Source: Acidimicrobiaceae bacterium (GTDB lineage Bacteria > Actinomycetota > Acidimicrobiia > Acidimicrobiales > RAAP-2). Taken from it: 64,000 bases of DNA. A program made the position numbers and the translations under genes. Below are positions 59,619-64,000 of the stretch, in pieces (positions within the stretch are counted from its first letter, which is position 1; every line of letters begins with the position of its first letter). The stretch is from assembly GCA_003133325.1 (NCBI GenBank), contig PKXA01000111.1, positions 62,001 to 126,000 of the forward strand, read 5' to 3'. Below the pieces are notes generated by a model, which did no database searches, was not told where the DNA came from, and saw only the letters and a program-made list of their open reading frames with translations.

Positions 59619-60748
59619 GCGGTATTCATCAGTTCGTCCCCATGCTGCACCGCTTCGACGCGGTGGGGGAGCACACCCGGGCTCTCCGCGATCAGCTGGC
59701 GGCCCAGGGGGTGACGACCCGGATCTACACAGAGCTTCCCGATCCCGGGACAGTTGGCGAAACCCGTCCGTACCTCGCCTACGAGGACGAGGCCGAACCC
59801 GGCGATGTGCTGGTGTATCAGTTCGCCACCCAGTCGGTGATGGCCCGCTGGCTGGTGGCTCGCCGCGAACGCCTGGTGGTGAATTATCACAGTGTCACCC
59901 CGCCCCGGTTCTTCGCCCCCTGGAACAATGGCATCGCCCGGTTGCAGGTCGAGAGCCTCTACGAACTGGCTGAGATCGGACCCCGCGCCGTTCTGGGGAT
60001 CGCCGTCTCGGAGTTCGACGCGGCTGAACTCCGAGAGGCCGGGTGCACCTCGACGGTGGTGATTCCGGTGGCCAATGTGGCCACTCCACCCACCCCGCCC
60101 GACCCGGTCACGGCCGAACGACTGCGAAGGGACCGTGATCGCAGGCCTGGCGCGGATGCCGCCGGCGCCCGCTGGCTGTCGGTCGGGCGTCTGGCACCCA
60201 ATAAGGGGCACCACGACGCGGTGGCCGCGTTGTTCGTGGCCCGCATGACCACCGACCCCGGGGCGCGCCTGACGCTGGTGGGCACGCCCTCCGAGCCCAA
60301 CTACGCCCACGCCCTTCGTCACTACGTGATCTCCCTGGGCCTGTCCGGCGCGGTGGACTTCGTGAGCGGTATCGACGACGCTCAACTCTCCGCCTATTAC
60401 GGAGCTTCCGACGTACTGGTGATGCTGTCGGACCACGAGGGTTTCGGGGTACCGCTGGTCGAGGCCATGGCCCGTGGGGTGCCGGTGGTGGCCTACGACG
60501 CCGGGGCAGTTTCCGAGGTTCTCGGTGACGCCGGGTTGCTCCTGACCAGGAAACATCCACGTCACGTGGTGTCTGCTCTCTACGGGCTCCTCGGTGATCC
60601 CGCTGAGTGTGAGCGGTTGATGGCGAAAGGCCGGGAACGGGTGGTGGGTATGGACCTCGCCAATGCCGGGAATCGCCTGGTGGCGACGGTGCGGGCGTTG
60701 GCCGACAAGGCGATGGCCCCGGGGGCAACCGGGGCCGCACCGTCCTGA
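59615..60748 (+). CDS. GT4-family glycosyltransferase (module copy 2)
   Basis: 377 aa from the ATG overlapping the methyltransferase-like stop; the track extends it far upstream in error. GIHQFVPMLHRFDAVGEHTRAL and GDVLVYQFATQSVMARWL align with the first-module GT, as does the YHSVTPPRFFAPWN segment. Donor site: RWLSVGRLAPNKGHHDAVAA and MLSDHEGFGVPLVEAMARGV. It is a duplicated and diverged paralog of the GT at 56.2 kb. Function as for that gene. The last residues are a short Ala/Pro tail. A leaderless-type promoter and ClpP follow. Confidence 0.88.
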   Translation: MSGIHQFVPMLHRFDAVGEHTRALRDQLAAQGVTTRIYTELPDPGTVGETRPYLAYEDEAEPGDVLVYQFATQSVMARWLVARRERLVVNYHSVTPPRFFAPWNNGIARLQVESLYELAEIGPRAVLGIAVSEFDAAELREAGCTSTVVIPVANVATPPTPPDPVTAERLRRDRDRRPGADAAGARWLSVGRLAPNKGHHDAVAALFVARMTTDPGARLTLVGTPSEPNYAHALRHYVISLGLSGAVDFVSGIDDAQLSAYYGASDVLVMLSDHEGFGVPLVEAMARGVPVVAYDAGAVSEVLGDAGLLLTRKHPRHVVSALYGLLGDPAECERLMAKGRERVVGMDLANAGNRLVATVRALADKAMAPGATGAAPS

Positions 60749-60777
60749 GGCTGCATCACCGCAGGGCGGTGAGCAAG

Positions 60778-60783
60778 TAGGCT
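60778..60783 (+). promoter_or_regulatory. -10 hexamer TAGGCT of a predicted leaderless promoter for clpP
   Basis: TAGGCT lies 8 nt before the ClpP ATG in the 43-bp gap after the GT gene. It would let clpP, wzm and wzt be expressed separately from the GT genes. Confidence 0.4.
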
Positions 60784-60791
60784 TGCGGCCT

Positions 60792-61457
60792 ATGGACGAC
60801 GCCCGTCACCTTTCTCTGCACGCCCGCTCCCCCCTCGCTGTGGGTGGACTTGTCGAATCAAAGTCTGGCGCTGACACCGGCCCCGGATCTGATATTTTCC
60901 AGCGGCTGCTGAAGGAGCGGATCGTATTCATCGGATCAGCCATCGACCAGGACACGGCCAATCTGGTCTGTTCCCAGTTGATCTTGCTCGAGGCGGAGGA
61001 TCCGGACCGGGATATCTCCGTTTACATCAACTCGCCAGGTGGATCAGTCACCGATGGCTTGGCCATCTACGACACCCTGCAGTTCGTGCGGTGCGACATT
61101 CGGACCATCTGCGTGGGCCTGGCTGCCTCGATGGGACAGTTCCTGTTGTGCTCGGGCACGCCGGGCAAGCGGTTCGCCCTGCCACACAGCCGGATCCTCA
61201 TGCACCAGCCGTCAGGTCAGATGCAGGGGCAGGCGTCCGACATCGCCATCCAGGCCGAGCAGATCATCTACCTGAAGCGGATGATGGCCGAGCGGATCGC
61301 CTTCCACACCGGTCAAACGGTGGAGCGTATCGAGGCCGACTCGGATCGGGACCGTTGGTTTACCGCCGACGAGGCCCGTGACTACGGGTTCATCGACGCG
61401 GTGATTCAAAAGGACGGGGTCGATGGTCCGTCCACCGCGGGGGCCGTGGTCAAGTGA
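60792..61457 (+). CDS. clpP: ATP-dependent Clp protease proteolytic subunit
   Basis: 221 aa from the ATG of MDDARHLSLHA; the track start is in the GT gene. The Ser-His-Asp triad is in place: Ser113 in GLAASMGQF, His138 in ILMHQPSGQ and Asp187 in SDRDRWF. KERIVFIGSAIDQDTANLV and INSPGGSVTDGLAIYDT are standard ClpP strands. It is the proteolytic barrel that works with ClpX or ClpC. It is unusual that it lies between a GT gene and Wzm, coupled to Wzm by GTGA. It may be a second paralog rather than the housekeeping copy, which is normally next to tig/clpX. Confidence 0.9.
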   Translation: MDDARHLSLHARSPLAVGGLVESKSGADTGPGSDIFQRLLKERIVFIGSAIDQDTANLVCSQLILLEAEDPDRDISVYINSPGGSVTDGLAIYDTLQFVRCDIRTICVGLAASMGQFLLCSGTPGKRFALPHSRILMHQPSGQMQGQASDIAIQAEQIIYLKRMMAERIAFHTGQTVERIEADSDRDRWFTADEARDYGFIDAVIQKDGVDGPSTAGAVVK

Positions 61458-62476
61458 GTGTGGGCGCGGTAGAGCCCGCGCCTGCGGACTCGGTACCGGC
61501 ACCCACCGGCAAGGACAAGGGAAGGGGCGGGCAGACCTCGACCATCGGGGGAAGCGCCCGGTTCGTCCCCGGTCAGTCGAACCGGCAGATCACCGTGGTC
61601 AACGGCAAGGCCCAGGTCCGACAACGACTGAAGGACCTCTGGCGCAACCGCGACCTGCTGGTTCTGCTCACCCGCACCCAGCTGAAGGTGAAGTACAAGA
61701 ACTCGGTGCTCGGCTACCTCTGGTCGATGTTGAACCCGGCCCTGGTGCTGGCCGTCTATTACGTGGTCTTCAAGGTCATCGCCAGAAATACCATTCCTTC
61801 CTTCGCCATCTTTCTCTTCTGTGGTCTGTTGGTGTGGAACCTGTTCAACAACTCGGCCATGGCGGCCACCGGCGTGGTGGTGGCGAACGCCGGCATCGTC
61901 AAGAAGGTGGCGTTCCCGAGGGAGCTGCTGGCTCTGTCCACGGTGGGGGTCGCCCTTGTGCTGTTCGCCATCCAGGTGGTGGTGCTCATTTTGGCCCTGG
62001 TCGTCTTCGGAATCACGCCCAGTGTTCCCTTTCTCATCACCCTCCCCATCGCCCTGTTGGCGCTGGTCGTCTTCACCAGTGCCATTTCCGTCTTTCTGTC
62101 GGCGGTCAATGTCTACCTCCGGGACACCCAGCACCTCACCGAGGTGCTTCTGATGGCCTGGTTCTGGAGCATCCCGGTCGTCTACCCCTACGGGCAGATC
62201 GCCGGCGCGCTGAGCGACCATCATCTCGGCAGTTTCAAGTGGGTGTACCTCATGGACCCGGTCACCCCCATTGCCTTGGCGTTTCAACGAACGATGTATG
62301 GGAGATCGCAATACACCGTCAAGGGAGCTTCAACGGTGACCCACATGCTTCCGAATTGGGGCCCCAGTACCTACTGCCTGATCCTCGGGGTGGTGCTGGT
62401 GGCCAGTATCATCCTCTTCCTTCTCTCGTTGATCGTCTTCGGTCGCCTCGAAGGCAACTTCGCCGAGGAGCTCTGA
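61454..62476 (+). CDS. ABC-2 type polysaccharide export permease (Wzm-like)
   Basis: 340 aa, GTG start overlapping the ClpP stop. About 70 Gly/Pro-rich cytoplasmic residues come first, then the ABC-2 permease domain: RDLLVLLTRTQLKVKYKNSV near residue 65, LGYLWSMLNPALVLAVYYVV and five more membrane spans including LLALVVFTSAISVFLSAVNV with VYLRDTQHLTEVLLMAWF. It should form the channel that exports undecaprenyl-linked glycan with the following ATPase. The typical start MxxRxL is not clear at the GTG, but the domain itself is. Confidence 0.9.
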   Translation: MSVGAVEPAPADSVPAPTGKDKGRGGQTSTIGGSARFVPGQSNRQITVVNGKAQVRQRLKDLWRNRDLLVLLTRTQLKVKYKNSVLGYLWSMLNPALVLAVYYVVFKVIARNTIPSFAIFLFCGLLVWNLFNNSAMAATGVVVANAGIVKKVAFPRELLALSTVGVALVLFAIQVVVLILALVVFGITPSVPFLITLPIALLALVVFTSAISVFLSAVNVYLRDTQHLTEVLLMAWFWSIPVVYPYGQIAGALSDHHLGSFKWVYLMDPVTPIALAFQRTMYGRSQYTVKGASTVTHMLPNWGPSTYCLILGVVLVASIILFLLSLIVFGRLEGNFAEEL

Positions 62477-62478
62477 CC

Positions 62479-63750
62479 ATGGCTGTCGCTATTGAAGTTT
62501 CCGATATCTCCAAGCAGTTTCGGTTGTACAACGAGAGGTACACCTCGCTCAAAGAGAGGGTGATCCACGGTGGCAAAATGCCGTTCACCCCGTTCTGGGC
62601 CTTACAGGACGTGAACGTCGAGATCAACGAGGGTGAGACGTTCGGCATCCTGGGCCGTAACGGGTGCGGCAAGTCGACCCTGCTCAAGTGCATCGCCGGC
62701 ATCCTGAAGCCGACCTCGGGTGAGATCCGGGTCCGGGGCAGCCTGGCCGCCATGTTGGAGCTGGGTGCCGGTTTCCAACCGGAGCTCTCGGGCCGGGACA
62801 ACATCTTTCTCAACGGTTCGTTGCTGGGTTTGCCCCGCTCGGAGATCGAGAAGCGTTTCGACGACATCGTGGCCTTCGCCGAACTCGAGCAGTTCATCGA
62901 CAACCAGGTGAAGTACTACTCGTCCGGTATGTACGTCCGGCTCGGGTTCGCGGTGGCCGTGAACGTGGAACCGGACGTGCTGTTGGTCGATGAGGTGTTG
63001 GCGGTGGGAGATGCCGCCTTTCAGCGGAAATGCCTCGACCATGTTCGGAAGTTCCAACAAGAGGGCCGGACCATCGTGGTTGTCAGCCACGCCACCGACA
63101 CCATTCGCCAGAACTGTGAACGGGCGATGGTGATGAACCACGGCAAGGTGATCACTATTGACGAGCCCGGAGAGGCCATCCGGGTCTACCTGGCGGACCT
63201 CCTCGGGGTGGGTACGTTGGATAATTCGGAGACGGGGGGGATCGAAGGCAATGTGTTCGCCATCGGTACCGTGCAGGCCGAACACGGCGGCATGGGCACT
63301 CGGTCCCACCTCTACCCGGGGGAGTCGTTGTCCATCATCGCGGACCTCGACAGCCTGGCGCCCGTCCAGAACGCCATCGCCACCATCGCCATCCACGACG
63401 AAAAGAACGAACTGGTCTTCGCCTCTGATCCCGACGATCCGGGGTGCCAGATGGAGGTGCCTCTGGGCGGCGGACAGATCCGGTTCGACTTCGCCGAGGT
63501 TCCCCTCCTCGACGGCACCTACTCGGTGAGCGTCGGCATCCGCAGCCTGACCGAGACGGCCATCTTCGATTGGAAAGATCAGGTCACCCAGTTCGAAGTG
63601 GCCAACCCCGGTCGGGCCACCGGCCGGGTGAGATTGTTGCCGGCGGTGAGCTTCCGTCGCCGGTCGACCGGTTTGACCGGTGAGGTGCCGGTGGTGGAGA
63701 GGATCGGTGGCATCTCCGGCTCACCGGTGGCCGAGACCATCACCTCTTGA
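62479..63750 (+). CDS. ABC transporter ATP-binding protein with C-terminal glycan-binding domain (Wzt-like)
   Basis: 423 aa from the ATG of MAVAIEVSDISKQFRLYNER. Walker A GRNGCGKSTLLKCIAGIL near residue 57, signature KYYSSGMYVRLGFAVAV near 148, Walker B VLLVDEVLAVGDAAFQ near 173. After the nucleotide domain (to about 250) comes an approximately 170-residue beta-rich domain (GNVFAIGTVQAEHGG, AIATIAIHDEKNELVFA), the Wzt_C type that recognises the cap of the polymer in some O-antigens. Two base pairs after Wzm. The export ATPase of the locus. The stop overlaps the next GT (TTGA). Confidence 0.92.
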   Translation: MAVAIEVSDISKQFRLYNERYTSLKERVIHGGKMPFTPFWALQDVNVEINEGETFGILGRNGCGKSTLLKCIAGILKPTSGEIRVRGSLAAMLELGAGFQPELSGRDNIFLNGSLLGLPRSEIEKRFDDIVAFAELEQFIDNQVKYYSSGMYVRLGFAVAVNVEPDVLLVDEVLAVGDAAFQRKCLDHVRKFQQEGRTIVVVSHATDTIRQNCERAMVMNHGKVITIDEPGEAIRVYLADLLGVGTLDNSETGGIEGNVFAIGTVQAEHGGMGTRSHLYPGESLSIIADLDSLAPVQNAIATIAIHDEKNELVFASDPDDPGCQMEVPLGGGQIRFDFAEVPLLDGTYSVSVGIRSLTETAIFDWKDQVTQFEVANPGRATGRVRLLPAVSFRRRSTGLTGEVPVVERIGGISGSPVAETITS

Positions 63751-64000
63751 CCCGTCGCATCGACCAGGTCATCCCGTCGCTGGCCAGCCGGGATGCCATC
63801 GGGGGCCACGTCGTGCAACTCCGGGACCTCCTTCGATCCCGGGGCTTCGAATCCGACATCTTCTATGGAAACGCCACTCCTGACCGCCTCGACTACGGAT
63901 TCCCGGTCTCCCGACTGGGTGACCGGTCATCGACGGATCGGGTGTTGTTGTACCAACTTTCGATCGGGAGCGGGGTTGCCGACATCTTCCGTGACCGCGG
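63747..64000 (+). CDS. GT4-like glycosyltransferase, N-terminal fragment cut by window edge (module-type paralog 3)
   Basis: Not in the ORF track. A TTG that overlaps the Wzt stop (TTGA) opens a frame that runs to the end of the window: LTRRIDQVIPSLASRDAIGG, then HVVQLRDLLRSRGFESDIFYG and DRVLLYQLSIGSGVADIFRD. It aligns with the N-termini of the GTs at 56.2 and 59.6 kb (shared QxxP...RDA.G.H...LRD and VLLYQLS). It is the third member of this local GT family. The remainder lies outside the window. Confidence 0.8.
   Translation, partial: MTRRIDQVIPSLASRDAIGGHVVQLRDLLRSRGFESDIFYGNATPDRLDYGFPVSRLGDRSSTDRVLLYQLSIGSGVADIFRDR

Noticed and set aside
1-64000. CRISPR array, rRNA genes, riboswitch
   Set aside because: No regularly spaced direct repeats, no rRNA-like sequence and no recognisable riboswitch core were seen in the window.

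Overview
The window is high-GC DNA with the signature of an actinobacterium: GTG and TTG starts, many 4-bp start/stop overlaps, an F420-type LLM oxidoreductase, [3Fe-4S] ferredoxins, P450s, and repeated acyl-CoA synthetase / enoyl-CoA hydratase / acyl-CoA dehydrogenase genes. The mix of lipid-degradation genes with a Wzm/Wzt glycan exporter and leaderless genes fits the class Acidimicrobiia, but that placement is inference; there is no rRNA or ribosomal-protein marker here. I count about 62 protein genes (one cut by the right edge), one tRNA-Leu(UAG), one broken IS3 transposase, one short inverted-repeat element, and no CRISPR array.

Layout. 1-1.55 kb: IS3 transposase remnant, an acidic hypothetical protein and a non-coding stretch. 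1.5-19.9 kb: a dense catabolic region with an alpha/beta hydrolase, an amidohydrolase, a ferredoxin, two acyl-CoA synthetases, two enoyl-CoA hydratases, an HMG-CoA-synthase-like/DUF35 fusion next to an SCP-x type thiolase, an acyl-CoA dehydrogenase, a TPP-dependent 2-oxoacid dehydrogenase E1 alpha/beta pair followed by a free-standing lipoyl protein, a SnoaL-like protein, a ketosteroid-dehydrogenase-like flavoprotein and a Rieske oxygenase. 20-27.3 kb: a complete branched-chain-amino-acid-type ABC transporter (lipoprotein, fused LivH-LivM permease, LivG, LivF) extended by an exported, C-terminally anchored protein and a two-TM protein with a Cys/His tail. 27.3-29.7 kb: two overlapping M24-family genes on the minus strand, one with a degraded metal site.

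29.8-54.6 kb: a second catabolic region: acyl-CoA synthetases, TetR and MerR regulators, LLM oxidoreductase, ferredoxin, acyl-CoA dehydrogenase, SDRs, TesB-like thioesterase, two aldehyde dehydrogenases, class III CoA-transferase, two P450s, two MaoC-fold proteins, DoxX-like and CruF-like membrane proteins, a 2-TM K+ channel and an isochorismatase-like hydrolase. Together these look like activation to CoA thioesters, beta-oxidation-like chain shortening and oxygenase attack on hydrophobic or cyclic substrates, with uptake by the Liv-type transporter. The actual substrate cannot be read from the sequence.

54.7-64 kb: a small ribbon-helix-helix gene, tRNA-Leu, then a tightly coupled surface-glycan locus: methyltransferase-like, GT4, GT4, methyltransferase-like, GT4, ClpP, Wzm permease, Wzt ATPase, GT (partial). 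The methyltransferase-like and GT genes are paralogous, as though a two-gene module had been duplicated. Several isolated genes across the window have a TAnnnT/C -10 hexamer 6-8 nt before the start codon, which predicts leaderless transcripts and fixes some starts.
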